Assembly (NCBI RefSeq): GCF_022699665.1
Contig: NZ_JALDNB010000009.1
Location: 1-64,000, forward strand
DNA length: 64,000 bases
Source of the DNA: Chryseobacterium aahli
GTDB lineage: Bacteria; Bacteroidota; Bacteroidia; Flavobacteriales; Weeksellaceae
Direction of reading: 5' to 3'
Each line of letters begins with the position of its first letter. Positions within the stretch are counted from its first letter, which is position 1. The translations under genes and the position numbers were made by a program. Below the pieces are notes generated by a model. That model saw only the letters and a list, made by a program, of their open reading frames with translations. It searched no databases and had not been told where the DNA came from. This document shows, one piece after another, positions 1-9,487 of this stretch.

Positions 1-698
<698 letters not shown>

Positions 699-720
<22 letters not shown>

Positions 721-752
721 GACGGTCTCAGGTTCGAATCCTGACGCGCTCA
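699..752 (+). pseudogene. tRNA-like segment, third copy
   Basis: Identical to 339-392: D-stem 3' strand, 20-nt hairpin in place of the anticodon arm, T-arm, acceptor 3' strand and discriminator. This is the last tRNA-like end before the array degenerates. Confidence 0.55.
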
Positions 753-814
753 CTAAAAAAGAGAAATCAATATTTGGTTTCTCTTTTTTATTTATATTTA
801 CTCATGTGTTTCTG
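721..814 (+). repeat. truncated third copy of the 360-bp unit
   Basis: Identity with the other copies runs from 721 to 814, covering the tRNA end, the hairpin at 755-789 and the first codons of the nuclease ORF (ATG at 804). The sequence then changes abruptly to unrelated DNA carrying an RteC-like remnant. The breakpoint lies inside the nuclease start region. Confidence 0.85.
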
Positions 815-1038
815 TTACATCTGTATTCAGCATCCACTGACAAATGAATCTTACGGCAGATATTGCCGGAACAGAAAGATTCTACACGAACAACTTTATT
901 ATAGTAGATCAACTTTCCGAGTATTTCAGGTTTAACTGATTTAAAGAAGTGAATCTCTTTCTGATGATTTTCAAAACCTCTCATCACTATTTCAGATTTT
1001 AGAAAACTTACTTGCCGGCCAATATTATTTTTCTTATG
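802..1038 (-). pseudogene. RteC-type regulator remnant
   Basis: The open frame from 1038 down to a stop at 802-804 encodes a fragment with EIHFFKSVKPEILGKLIYY. This matches the conserved FFK-x-(I/V)KP-x(4)-KLIYY core of RteC proteins, which regulate conjugative transposons of the CTnDOT type. Full RteC proteins are several times longer. The N-terminal part is missing, a stop lies just upstream at 1039-1041, and the last four codons come from repeat copy 3. It is read as debris of an integrated element, not a working gene. The family match is from memory of the motif. Confidence 0.55.
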
Positions 1039-1257
1039 CTAAAATAAGATAAAAAAAAGCATAAAATGTTTCAATACGAAGGAAGATATTCCGAATTTCT
1101 TCCAGCATTTTATTTTTTCCTTCCGTTCAAAATTCCCCATCAATACTACTGTTTCAAAACACACAATTGTTCAATTTCGATTTTTAGTGAAATAAAATGC
1201 AACTACAATGCATTACTATTATATATTAGCAAAAAACCAAACCAAAACTCACACAAT

Positions 1258-2274
1258 ATGGATAATGAAAATTTTAGTACCCTTGAACTCCTTCGCCAGC
1301 AGTTCAGATACCCCTTCCCTACATTAAAAAATCCCAATGCCGAACAATTACAACAGATTACCGAAAATCAATGGATCGACGGAGAATACCTTTGGTTGTA
1401 TGAGCAGAACCCCGACCTTCGGAAAAAGTACAAAAAAACCAAAACAGCACATATAGCAGCCCAATGGTTTCCAACAGCACCACCGGAAAGGTTCAAACCC
1501 ATCTGCAGATTAATGCTATGGACTCTGTACAATGATGATCTGTATGAAGAAAGTGAGCCGGAAGATATCGGATATGTACACACCCAGTCTATTGCAATAT
1601 TGAAAGGTGAAATAACCGCTAAAGATTCAGGAATACCTTTAGGACCTATGTTAGCTTCTTTAAGAGAAGAACTCTTGGAATTTATCCCAGAGGAATCAGT
1701 TTCCCGTTTTACGCAAATGATCAGTAGGTATTTTACAGGATTAGAAACGGAATTAAAATACAAGAAAAACAAAGCCTATCCCAGTGTAAATGAATGTATT
1801 GCATTGCGTGAAAATTCCATCTGTCTTTATCCCTTTCTACAGCTTACGGAGTTAGAAACAGGAATCGTGCTTCCGCCGGAGATTCATGCACATCCTGTAA
1901 TCATTCGCCTTCAAACACTTGCCTGCCATCTGGTTACTTTTTTTAATGAAGTACAATCTGTACTGAAGGATGAAGCAACTAATAGTATTTACTACAATAT
2001 CGTAAAAGTGATCCAACACGAACGGCAGATGTCCCTCAAAGAAGCTTGTATTGAAGATTTACGTCTTCACAATGAAGATCTGAAAGAATTTTTAGAACTA
2101 CAAGCCAATCTTCCTGATTTTGGGATCTGGCAGGATGCGGTGATCAACTGGGTACATTATATGAGCATGGTGCTGAGCGGATGGAAAAATATATCTACAA
2201 AACTGGATCGTTATACCGCAGCTGAATTTCCTGGAGCAGCAGAGCTAAAAGCAAAGCTAAATCAGGTTCAATAA
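1258..2274 (+). CDS. class I terpene synthase (terpene cyclase), first of a pair
   Basis: This 338-aa protein has the size and motifs of bacterial class I terpene cyclases, which ionise a prenyl diphosphate and cyclise it with Mg2+. An aspartate-rich motif NDDLYEE lies at 92-98. The NSE-type motif NEVQS...D/E starts at N230, with S234 and D238 where Glu is usual and E239 next to it. The C-terminal RY pair is at 318-319. The frame is open upstream to 1066, but that extension reads through an AT-rich leader without family features, so the ATG at 1258 is chosen. The next gene, 89 bp downstream on the same strand, is a paralogue. The product cannot be predicted. Soluble cytoplasmic enzyme. Confidence 0.85.
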   Translation: MDNENFSTLELLRQQFRYPFPTLKNPNAEQLQQITENQWIDGEYLWLYEQNPDLRKKYKKTKTAHIAAQWFPTAPPERFKPICRLMLWTLYNDDLYEESEPEDIGYVHTQSIAILKGEITAKDSGIPLGPMLASLREELLEFIPEESVSRFTQMISRYFTGLETELKYKKNKAYPSVNECIALRENSICLYPFLQLTELETGIVLPPEIHAHPVIIRLQTLACHLVTFFNEVQSVLKDEATNSIYYNIVKVIQHERQMSLKEACIEDLRLHNEDLKEFLELQANLPDFGIWQDAVINWVHYMSMVLSGWKNISTKLDRYTAAEFPGAAELKAKLNQVQ

Positions 2275-2363
2275 TACTTTGAACAAGAATATTTTTAATT
2301 TAAAATATCCTATCATAATAACAAACTATCAAACATCAATTTATCACTTTAATTTTAAAAAAA

Positions 2364-3362
2364 ATGAAACCAGAAGATTACAACCCGTCGAATTACCTAC
2401 CTCAAGGTTATTACCCTTGGCCAGATAAAATCAATCCGAATGTGGAACAAATGGGTATTGATTACAGAAACTGGATTGATACTGATTATGTATATTTATC
2501 TGAAAATATACGTGAACGATACAAGAGCATGAACCTGCACAGGTGTTCGGCAAGAATGTATCCTTATGCAAGTTATGAGCGCGTAACACCTATGCATCGG
2601 TATGTTGTTTTCCATACCATATTTGATGATCAACTTGAATATTCAACCGAAGAAGAGGTCAGTAGATATTGCGACCGACTCGTAGCAATATTCAGAGGAG
2701 ACAGTCTTACTCCGGAAGATCCCGGTTATTTCATCCAAGCCGCCAAAATCAGAGATGAATTTGGTGCTTTTATGCCTGATGAATGGATGAAACGCTTGGC
2801 AGATACTTTTTACACCGTTACAAGATATGGTGCTCAGGAAGAGGCAACTTATAAGGCAACCCAAACAGTACCTTCACTTGCATTGTTTAAAGTACTCCGT
2901 GAATATTCAATTGTAATATTCCCTTATTTCTATCTGGTTGATGCAGAGTTCCATACCTTTTTAACAGAAGAAGTAGAGCGCCATCCTGTGATACAACGTG
3001 TTCGATCTCTATGGTCCAGAATTATTGCCTGGCAGAATGATATCCAGGGATTGAAAAAAGAACTCAGCAAGGATACTGAAGTTATGAATATCGTTATCGT
3101 CTTACAGAGAAACTATAACTTGTCATTAGAAGATGCCATGACTGAAGCCATGAAAATTCATGATGATGATCTTGCAGAACTTGTTGCTTTACAGGAAGAC
3201 CTTCCCGATTTTGGTAAGTACCAGGAAGACGTAAAACAATTGTTCCTAGGCTGGGGCAGCCTGATACAAGGTCTGAATACTTTTTACCTGGTAGATACCA
3301 ATCGTTATGATCCCGAATGCTTTGCATGGCCAGATAGGGAAACTGAAGATACATCACTTTAG
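2364..3362 (+). CDS. class I terpene synthase (terpene cyclase), second of a pair
   Basis: This 332-aa paralogue of the preceding gene has the metal-binding motif FDDQLE (DD at 88-89, E92), an NSE-type motif NDIQGLKKE (N225, G229 in place of Ser, E233), and RY at 314-315. All three are hallmarks of bacterial terpene cyclases. The family positions fit cleanly, so it is probably active. The two genes probably form one operon that ends at the hairpin at 3447-3480. No prenyltransferase, P450 or methyltransferase sits beside them. The paralogues differ enough in sequence to suggest different products. Confidence 0.87.
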   Translation: MKPEDYNPSNYLPQGYYPWPDKINPNVEQMGIDYRNWIDTDYVYLSENIRERYKSMNLHRCSARMYPYASYERVTPMHRYVVFHTIFDDQLEYSTEEEVSRYCDRLVAIFRGDSLTPEDPGYFIQAAKIRDEFGAFMPDEWMKRLADTFYTVTRYGAQEEATYKATQTVPSLALFKVLREYSIVIFPYFYLVDAEFHTFLTEEVERHPVIQRVRSLWSRIIAWQNDIQGLKKELSKDTEVMNIVIVLQRNYNLSLEDAMTEAMKIHDDDLAELVALQEDLPDFGKYQEDVKQLFLGWGSLIQGLNTFYLVDTNRYDPECFAWPDRETEDTSL

Positions 3363-3446
3363 ATTATAACTGATTTCATCACAAAAATTATAGATAATGA
3401 TATACAATTTTGTGGTAAAATACTCAAACAACAGTTCTACAACTAA

Positions 3447-3480
3447 AACAGCATCAATCTTGGTGCTGTTTTTATTTTTT
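3447..3480 (+). terminator. terminator of the terpene synthase operon
   Basis: The stem AACAGCA / TGCTGTT (3447-3453 with 3464-3470) is followed by a T-rich run to 3480. Confidence 0.7.
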
Positions 3481-3530
3481 GCTTGTTCTCAGTCATGGAA
3501 ACTGAAAAAAATAACATCGAGAAAATATGC

Positions 3531-3563
3531 TAAATAAAAGCCACTGTAAAATACAGTGGCTTT
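3531..3563 (-). terminator. terminator for the minus-strand gene ending at 3582
   Basis: A 12-bp perfect stem (AAAGCCACTGTA and its complement, 3537-3563) lies just past the stop of the minus-strand gene. On the minus strand it is followed by a T-rich stretch. Confidence 0.7.
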
Positions 3564-3581
3564 CAGATTTATAGTTAAAAA

Positions 3582-4427
3582 TTATTTCAGTCGATAAGAA
3601 TCACCATTCCAAAGATAAGTTTTAGATGCATTTTTCTTCTTTTCCCGCTCTTTCTCATCTTTTTCCATCTCTTCCATTTTAAAGATAAAAGCATTGGGAA
3701 TTCCGCCTTTATCGTTAGGAAAAACAAATTGTTCACTGTGATAATAAACATCTGCATCACCAACATTCATCAACTGAGGAAGTGCAATCATTTTTTTATC
3801 TTTCACCAAAACATATTGGTCATAGCTCGCAATTCCGCAGGCTTCACCAGAAACCATTGCTTTTAAAGTAAATTCTATATTTTTAAGCTTATGATTGCTC
3901 TCAATATTGAAAGTTCCGTAGCTCAGACTTTCGCCTGAACCGGTATCGAAAGAAACCTCATCAATCAATGTGTTTCCTTCAACCATTTTGATGGAAGCAA
4001 TATTTTGCATAATCATAATCTCAGGATATTCCTTGTCTTTTTTACTAATGGTTTTCGTTAATCCAAAAAGAAAATCATATCCATTTTTAGTTCTGTAGCC
4101 TACACAAAGATTTCCGCCCCAAACATAACCTTCGGAAGTTTTATCACCTTTCTGGTAAGATATTTTATACCAATTTGCTCTTCTTTCTCCTAATTTAAGG
4201 ATGGTTTCATCTTTTTTGAGAATTAAGATTTGTTGATTCGTTTGGAGAGAATCCAGAATTTGAGCATTAACATTGGGCGATTGTCTTATTCTCGTAAAAT
4301 GGGTGAAAATTTTCTGTGCTTTATTTTCTTCAAACTGAAAAACTCCATTCGCATACTCGTAATCTTCTTCCTGCGCAGAAAAAAGCTGAATAATGCACAA
4401 AAATAAAATGGTGATGAATGTTTTCAT
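3582..4427 (-). CDS. secreted protein with an SH3-like domain, function unknown
   Basis: 281 aa with an N-terminal signal peptide (hydrophobic to about residue 18, cleavage near FSAQ). Residues about 45-108 fit a bacterial SH3 domain: RIRQSPN...ILDSLQTNQ...WYKISYQKG...GYVWGGNL. The remaining C-terminal part has no recognised fold and ends in a charged E/K-rich segment. SH3-type domains in secreted proteins often bind cell-wall peptides, so a periplasmic or surface location is inferred. The gene lies 16 bp downstream of prmA on the same strand and may be co-transcribed with it. No specific function is proposed. Confidence 0.6.
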   Translation of the reverse strand: MKTFITILFLCIIQLFSAQEEDYEYANGVFQFEENKAQKIFTHFTRIRQSPNVNAQILDSLQTNQQILILKKDETILKLGERRANWYKISYQKGDKTSEGYVWGGNLCVGYRTKNGYDFLFGLTKTISKKDKEYPEIMIMQNIASIKMVEGNTLIDEVSFDTGSGESLSYGTFNIESNHKLKNIEFTLKAMVSGEACGIASYDQYVLVKDKKMIALPQLMNVGDADVYYHSEQFVFPNDKGGIPNAFIFKMEEMEKDEKEREKKKNASKTYLWNGDSYRLK

Positions 4428-4443
4428 ATTAATATTTTACGAT

Positions 4444-5271
4444 TTACTTTTCAAGCAATAAGCTTACCCATTCTTCACGCTGCAATTTCTTTTTCAATTC
4501 TAAATTATTTTCTTTACAAACTTCTAAAATGTCATCTACATCGAAGAAACATAATCCTGACAGTAATAATTTCCCGCCTTCATTCAAAACGGAAACATAC
4601 GTTGGGATATCTGAAATCAAAATATTTCTATTGATATTGGCTAAAATAATATCGTAATTCTCTTTTCCTAGATTATCTGCTGTTCCTAATTCTATATCCA
4701 GCTCAACATTGTTTCTTACCGCATTTTCTTTTGAATTTTCTACTGACCATTCGTCGATGTCAATTGCTTTTGTATCTCCGGCTCCGATTTGTTTAGCATA
4801 AATCGCCAAAACTGACGTTCCGCAACCCATATCTAAGACTTTCTTGTCTTTGAAATCAATATCCATCATCTGCTGAATCATCAGATGCGTTGTCGGATGA
4901 TGACCTGTTCCGAAAGACATTTTCGGTTGAATAATGATTTCGTGCATTCCTTCCACAGACTCATGGAATTCTGCTCTGATTAAAACTTTATCATCAATAT
5001 TAATAGGTTCAAAATTCTTTTCCCACTCTTCATTCCAGTTGATATTGGGCATTTCTGTGAAAGTATATTCTATTTTCACTTCTTCGTTTTGAAAAAGCGG
5101 TAGCGCTTTCAGTTCTTCTTCTTTGAAAAGATCTTTCTGAATATATCCTAAAATCCCATGAATTTCTTCCGTAAAACTGTCGAAACCTATTTCAATAAGC
5201 TCGGCCATTAATATATCACTCCAAGGTTGAAGAGGTTGTATTTTAAAATCGAATTCTAAATAATTTTGCAT
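4444..5271 (-). CDS. prmA: ribosomal protein L11 methyltransferase PrmA
   Basis: PrmA trimethylates ribosomal protein L11 (uL11) using S-adenosylmethionine. The SAM site is visible as FGTGHHPTT followed by VLDMGCGTSVLAI, with the acidic ribose-binding segment AIDIDEW. The later motif ILANINRNIL occupies the NPPY-like position of the family. The reading frame opens six codons earlier (5289), but homologues in this phylum begin near MQNYLEFDF, so the start at 5271 (275 aa) is preferred. Single-copy housekeeping gene acting in the cytoplasm. Confidence 0.9.
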   Translation of the reverse strand: MQNYLEFDFKIQPLQPWSDILMAELIEIGFDSFTEEIHGILGYIQKDLFKEEELKALPLFQNEEVKIEYTFTEMPNINWNEEWEKNFEPINIDDKVLIRAEFHESVEGMHEIIIQPKMSFGTGHHPTTHLMIQQMMDIDFKDKKVLDMGCGTSVLAIYAKQIGAGDTKAIDIDEWSVENSKENAVRNNVELDIELGTADNLGKENYDIILANINRNILISDIPTYVSVLNEGGKLLLSGLCFFDVDDILEVCKENNLELKKKLQREEWVSLLLEK

Positions 5272-5354
5272 GTGAGTAATTTGTTGCAAAAGTAAATATT
5301 TAAAAAATTATAAATTGAAAGATTAGAAAAATTAACCGTTAAGATTGATTGGAA

Positions 5355-5450
5355 ATATTAAGAATAGTAAGTTTTGGCTAAAGCCGATGTATTGAGGCAA
5401 AGAAAAAGCGGACTAAAGTCCGCTCCTATTGATATTACATCTTGATATAA
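5355..5450. repeat. intergenic palindromic element
   Basis: This non-coding stretch contains the small palindrome GGCTAAAGCC (5374-5383) and, about 30 bp on, GCGGACTAAAGTCCGC (5409-5424). Paired motifs of this kind look like a dispersed REP-type intergenic element of Chryseobacterium-like genomes. Its dispersal cannot be tested within one window. Confidence 0.45.
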
Positions 5451-5522
5451 AGTTGCAATTATTTATAACTACCCCGTCTTTTTGTTTCACAAAAATCCAC
5501 CCCTTCAGAGAAGGGAATTTCT

Positions 5523-6236
5523 TTATGGGTTTGTAGAAAAAATAGATCCGTTTGCAATCAACGCACGTCTGTTCATTTTCAAAATATCTCTTACCCATTC
5601 TGCAAAATCTTCAGGTTGAAGAACTTTATCAGGATTTCCGTCTGTTAATCCGCCCTCAATTGACATATCTGAAGCAATTGTACTAGGAGTTAAAGTGACA
5701 ACTCTGATGTTTTGTTTTCTCCATTCCGCCATCATTGATTGAGACAAAGAAACCACTGCAGCCTTTGAAGCTGCGTAAGCTGACATATTAGGTCCGCCTT
5801 TCAAACCTGCTGTTGATGCAACATTTATAATATCACCCTCACCTCTTTCTTTAAGGAAAGGATAAACAGCTTTCGCAGCGTAATACACTCCGAAAAGATT
5901 GGTTTTGATCACCTGCTCCCAAACTTCAGAAGACATGTCTTCAATGCTACCAAAGTCGCCGATTCCTGCGTTGTTGATGAGAATATCTACACCGCCCAAT
6001 TGCTCTACAATTGATTCTATTCCTGCTTTTACATGAATTTCATTATCTATGCTGAAAACTGCGTACGCTGCTTTTACACCCAATTTCTGGATTTCGTCAA
6101 CAGTCATTTTAAGATTTTCTTCGTTTCTTCCGGTGATTCCTACATTCACTCCTTCGCTGGCAAGGATTAAAGCCACAGCCTTTCCTAGACCCCTACCACC
6201 ACCTGTAACGATGGCGTTTTTTCCGTTTAGATTCAT
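5523..6236 (-). CDS. short-chain dehydrogenase/reductase (FabG-like)
   Basis: 237-aa classical SDR. The NAD(P)-binding motif TGGGRGLG lies near residues 11-18, NNAG near 87, the catalytic Ser in VAST and Y-x-x-x-K in YAASKAA. The architecture fits 3-oxoacyl-ACP reductase or a related sugar/alcohol dehydrogenase. The substrate cannot be read from the sequence. The C-terminus (from about residue 205) matches short FabG-like members. The gene stands alone, with an intergenic repeat downstream. Confidence 0.8.
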   Translation of the reverse strand: MNLNGKNAIVTGGGRGLGKAVALILASEGVNVGITGRNEENLKMTVDEIQKLGVKAAYAVFSIDNEIHVKAGIESIVEQLGGVDILINNAGIGDFGSIEDMSSEVWEQVIKTNLFGVYYAAKAVYPFLKERGEGDIINVASTAGLKGGPNMSAYAASKAAVVSLSQSMMAEWRKQNIRVVTLTPSTIASDMSIEGGLTDGNPDKVLQPEDFAEWVRDILKMNRRALIANGSIFSTNP

Positions 6237-6335
6237 TATTTAAATTTTAATGGTGCAAATTTACAAAACCATTTTTTTAAACAAGCGTTTATGATTTTGA
6301 TTTAATAAAAATACATCATCAGGAAATTCTATATC

Positions 6336-6367
6336 AAGACAAAACCAGCTCACGAATAAGCTGGTTT
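6336..6367 (-). terminator. terminator of the phosphoesterase gene
   Basis: The stem AAACCAGCT / AGCTGGTTT (6342-6350 with 6359-6367) lies downstream of the minus-strand gene ending at 6400 and runs into a T-rich stretch on that strand. Confidence 0.55.
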
Positions 6368-6399
6368 CTGAAAGTAATATATAAAAAGTAAAAATTAAT

Positions 6400-7983
6400 C
6401 TAAGGAATAAGAACTGAGTGTTGAACCTCAAATTCTTCTGATGCAGAGAACTCGTTTCCGAACATGTCCTGAGCTTTTACCTCAACTTTATGTTTTCCGA
6501 GGGTTAATTTGTTTCCAAATCCGACTGTCCATATGTGTTTCGACTGTTCAGGGTTTGAAGGTCTTCTTCCCGGAAAAAGATTGTCTGTATTATCCCATTT
6601 GAAAACGGCTTGTGCAAAATTCGGGTCTATGGTTTCGCTGTATTCCATTTCTTCCCATTTTCCGCCGTCGATTCTGTAATGTACTTTGTCTTTTTTGCTT
6701 CCCATAAAGAAATTCGCCAAAACCTTAGCCGAAGTTTTTGAAGGATACGGAATCACTTTCGGAACATACAATTGAATTTGATAATCTTCAGGTTTTCCCG
6801 CAGTTTTGTATTTTACGGTGTATTGGTTATCTTTAAAACTAATGAAAGAATATCCTTTTGCCGTACCGTCTCTCATCGTAGAAGTCGGCAAACCGATTTC
6901 ATCTGAAGTTCCTGACCACCAATCTCCGCAAGTTGTACCAACGTTGTATTCATGAAGATCTTTTGTACCGTTCCAGCCCTGAGCTTTTCCGTAAAAAATC
7001 TGTTGTTGAATGTGCGTGTGAGCCGATAACATCAATGCATTCGGAAACGGAGCAAGTGCATCAAACAATTTCTGACGATCTGAATTTCTGAAATTATCTT
7101 CGTTGTTATGTTCCAAAGGAATGTGGAAAGACACAACGATTAGCTTGCTTTTATCAACCAGTTTTAGATCATTCTGAATAAACTGCATTTGGTCTTCTCT
7201 GAAACCGCCCCAATATCCTTTTCCATCTCTTGGATCCGGATACAAAATATCATCAAGCACGATGAAATGGACATTTCCGTAGTTGAAAGAATAGTTTGCA
7301 GGACCGAAAGTAGCTTCGAAAGTTTCGTCTGAAAGCTGATCTTCTTTCGCATCATAATTCATATCATGATTTCCCATCACGTTGTACCAAGGCAAACCAA
7401 TTTCTTTCATAACATCGGCGTAAGGTTTCTGCAGGCTCAAATCGTCGCCTACCAAATCACCCAAACTGATTCCGAAAACTGCATTTTTCTTGTTCCCTTT
7501 AACTTCATTAACGATGGCTCTTTTAAAATAATCCAATTGCTTTTCTGTGTAAGGCTGAGGATCTCCGAAAACCAAAATGTCGAAATTTTTGCTTTCGTTC
7601 TGTTTATTCAAGCCAAAATTTAATTCTTTCGGAAGTGTTCCCGTGGGTGCTGTTCCTTTGTACTTAAAATCTGAAGGAGAACCTTTCGGCTTGTACTGAT
7701 AATAATATTGCGGTAAATTATTTTGATTTAAACCCATCATGTATCCTGAAGGTTTAATGACAAAAATCGTCTGTCCATCTGAAATTGGCAAGCTGTATTT
7801 TCCATTTTTATCGGTTAAAACAACCTGAGCTCCGTTGGATACGGCTACGTTTTCAATTCCTTTTTCACGGTTTTCTTTCTTCTGGTTTTTATTAAGGTCT
7901 TCAAAGACAAATCCTGAAACTGAAGTTTGGGAAAATGCCATTGCTGAAACGAATAATGACGGAATGATATATTTTAAATTCAT
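6400..7983 (-). CDS. secreted calcineurin-like metallophosphoesterase
   Basis: 527 aa with a signal peptide (first about 19 residues). An N-terminal Cna/SpaA-like beta domain (about 25-110, VSGFVFEDLNKN...KNGKYSLP) precedes a calcineurin-type phosphoesterase core with FGDPQ, GDLVGD, GNHD and a C-terminal metal-binding HTH. The last 130 residues form an extra beta domain typical of Bacteroidota phosphoesterases with N- and C-terminal modules. The metal ligands are present, so activity on phosphate esters is expected; the substrate is unknown. It is the last gene after susC and susD, and another phosphodiesterase lies upstream, which suggests a role in scavenging phosphorylated compounds in the periplasm or outer membrane. 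Confidence 0.82.
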   Translation of the reverse strand: MNLKYIIPSLFVSAMAFSQTSVSGFVFEDLNKNQKKENREKGIENVAVSNGAQVVLTDKNGKYSLPISDGQTIFVIKPSGYMMGLNQNNLPQYYYQYKPKGSPSDFKYKGTAPTGTLPKELNFGLNKQNESKNFDILVFGDPQPYTEKQLDYFKRAIVNEVKGNKKNAVFGISLGDLVGDDLSLQKPYADVMKEIGLPWYNVMGNHDMNYDAKEDQLSDETFEATFGPANYSFNYGNVHFIVLDDILYPDPRDGKGYWGGFREDQMQFIQNDLKLVDKSKLIVVSFHIPLEHNNEDNFRNSDRQKLFDALAPFPNALMLSAHTHIQQQIFYGKAQGWNGTKDLHEYNVGTTCGDWWSGTSDEIGLPTSTMRDGTAKGYSFISFKDNQYTVKYKTAGKPEDYQIQLYVPKVIPYPSKTSAKVLANFFMGSKKDKVHYRIDGGKWEEMEYSETIDPNFAQAVFKWDNTDNLFPGRRPSNPEQSKHIWTVGFGNKLTLGKHKVEVKAQDMFGNEFSASEEFEVQHSVLIP

Positions 7984-8018
7984 TTTATTTTTTGATTATT
8001 TAATAATTTCTATTCTAA

Positions 8019-9476
8019 TTACGGTTTATTCCACCAAACTTTTACATTGATATCATCACCACCCATTTGCTGAACTGCTGCCTGATAATTTGACGTATTT
8101 AAAACTCTCGGATTGGGCGGATACATTAATCTTGAAGGCATCATTCCGTTATTTAAGAGACCTCCGTTGTTTGGCAGTATCGGAAAACCTGTTCTTCTCT
8201 TTTCAAACCACTGTTGCTGATCGACAAAGAATAAAGCCACGTATTTCTGAAGCATAATTCTCTCTAAAGATCCGTTGTAAGCGACATTTGAATTTGTAAA
8301 ATAATTCGATGGCATCGTAGAACCCCATTGCTCGATGGTTGCTTTCACCCCATTTTCATAAAAAGTCTGTGCATTTCCTGGGATAACTCCTCTCCAGACT
8401 AATTCTGAAAGAATAAACTGCAATTCTGCATAAGGAAAAACCAAAATATTAAGAGGAGCTTTTGATAAATTCTGGTTCATATTTGAGGGCTGATAATCGA
8501 AAGTCGTACCGTAAGCATAACCTGTCGGAGCTCCTTTATAGCCAATATTCGCCTGAGGAGGTGCAATATTTTTTGCCTGACCAAAAAACAGAGCCATTCT
8601 CGGATCATTATTTGCTTTTAAAGTTTCAACAAAAAATGCTGAAGCTGCTCTTCCTGTAGTAAAATCCTGAGGTCTTGCAATGGGCGGAAGAAGTGGTGCA
8701 ACTCCCGTTACATTTACCTTTGTCGTTTCTGCATTGCTTTGAATTAAAGGATATTTTACAGGATCATTAATGATTTCGAGGATTCTTTCATTCACATTTA
8801 CTTCCCCATTTCTTTTTAAAATTCTTGTCAATAATCTTAATGATAGAGAATTACAGAATTTCTTCCAGTTGACAATTCCGTTGGCATCGCTTTCTGCTTT
8901 GTAGAAAATGTCTGAACCTGTTAATAATTTCGTAGTAACAAAAAGTGAGTTGGCCGTTTTTAAATCATCTAATAATTTAACATAAATATCTTTCTGTCGA
9001 TCAAATTTGGGCTGGGTAATTCCACCATCTAAATTTGAAGCTTCCGAAAAGGGAACATCTCCGTAAGTATCCGTTAGATTTGAATAAACCCAAGCATTCA
9101 GAACCATAGCAATTGCCTGATAATTGACATCATTATCTCTCAACGCTGCTTTTTTCATATCCTGAATCTGCATCAGCCATTTGTAACTGTTATTCCAAAA
9201 ACCAGCACCTGTATTTTCCGTAATATTATATCTGCTCAGCGTATTCCCTTCATTCGGAAAATCAAGAGAAACCTGCATGATATCAAAAGTGAAATCGTTG
9301 GCTCTCATATAATTAACCGCAGACATATTATACTGAATAGGAACTAATAATTTTGACGCTACAGGCTCGCTGATCCTACTTTCGTCAACATTAACCTCAT
9401 CTAAATTTCTGTCGCAAGACATAGAAACCAAACTTATTCCTGCAATCAATACTATATTTAAAAGTAATTTTTTCAT
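8019..9476 (-). CDS. SusD/RagB-family substrate-binding lipoprotein
   Basis: 485-aa outer-membrane lipoprotein of the SusD-like class 2. The signal peptide ends in the lipobox SMSC with the modified Cys at position 21. The start region with NLDEVNVD and the helix-rich body with MQVSLDF and FWNNSYKWLMQI fit the family. SusD proteins form a lid on the SusC channel. The start lies 11 bp downstream of the SusC gene, so the pair is one unit. No glycoside hydrolase is nearby, so the ligand is probably not a typical polysaccharide; the neighbouring phosphoesterases point to a phosphorylated molecule (inference). Confidence 0.88.
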   Translation of the reverse strand: MKKLLLNIVLIAGISLVSMSCDRNLDEVNVDESRISEPVASKLLVPIQYNMSAVNYMRANDFTFDIMQVSLDFPNEGNTLSRYNITENTGAGFWNNSYKWLMQIQDMKKAALRDNDVNYQAIAMVLNAWVYSNLTDTYGDVPFSEASNLDGGITQPKFDRQKDIYVKLLDDLKTANSLFVTTKLLTGSDIFYKAESDANGIVNWKKFCNSLSLRLLTRILKRNGEVNVNERILEIINDPVKYPLIQSNAETTKVNVTGVAPLLPPIARPQDFTTGRAASAFFVETLKANNDPRMALFFGQAKNIAPPQANIGYKGAPTGYAYGTTFDYQPSNMNQNLSKAPLNILVFPYAELQFILSELVWRGVIPGNAQTFYENGVKATIEQWGSTMPSNYFTNSNVAYNGSLERIMLQKYVALFFVDQQQWFEKRRTGFPILPNNGGLLNNGMMPSRLMYPPNPRVLNTSNYQAAVQQMGGDDINVKVWWNKP

Positions 9477-9487
9477 GATTTTAAAAT

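Noticed and set aside
1066..1257. 64-codon N-terminal extension of the first terpene synthase
   Set aside because: The family starts near the ATG at 1258; the extension is aromatic-rich translation of leader DNA.
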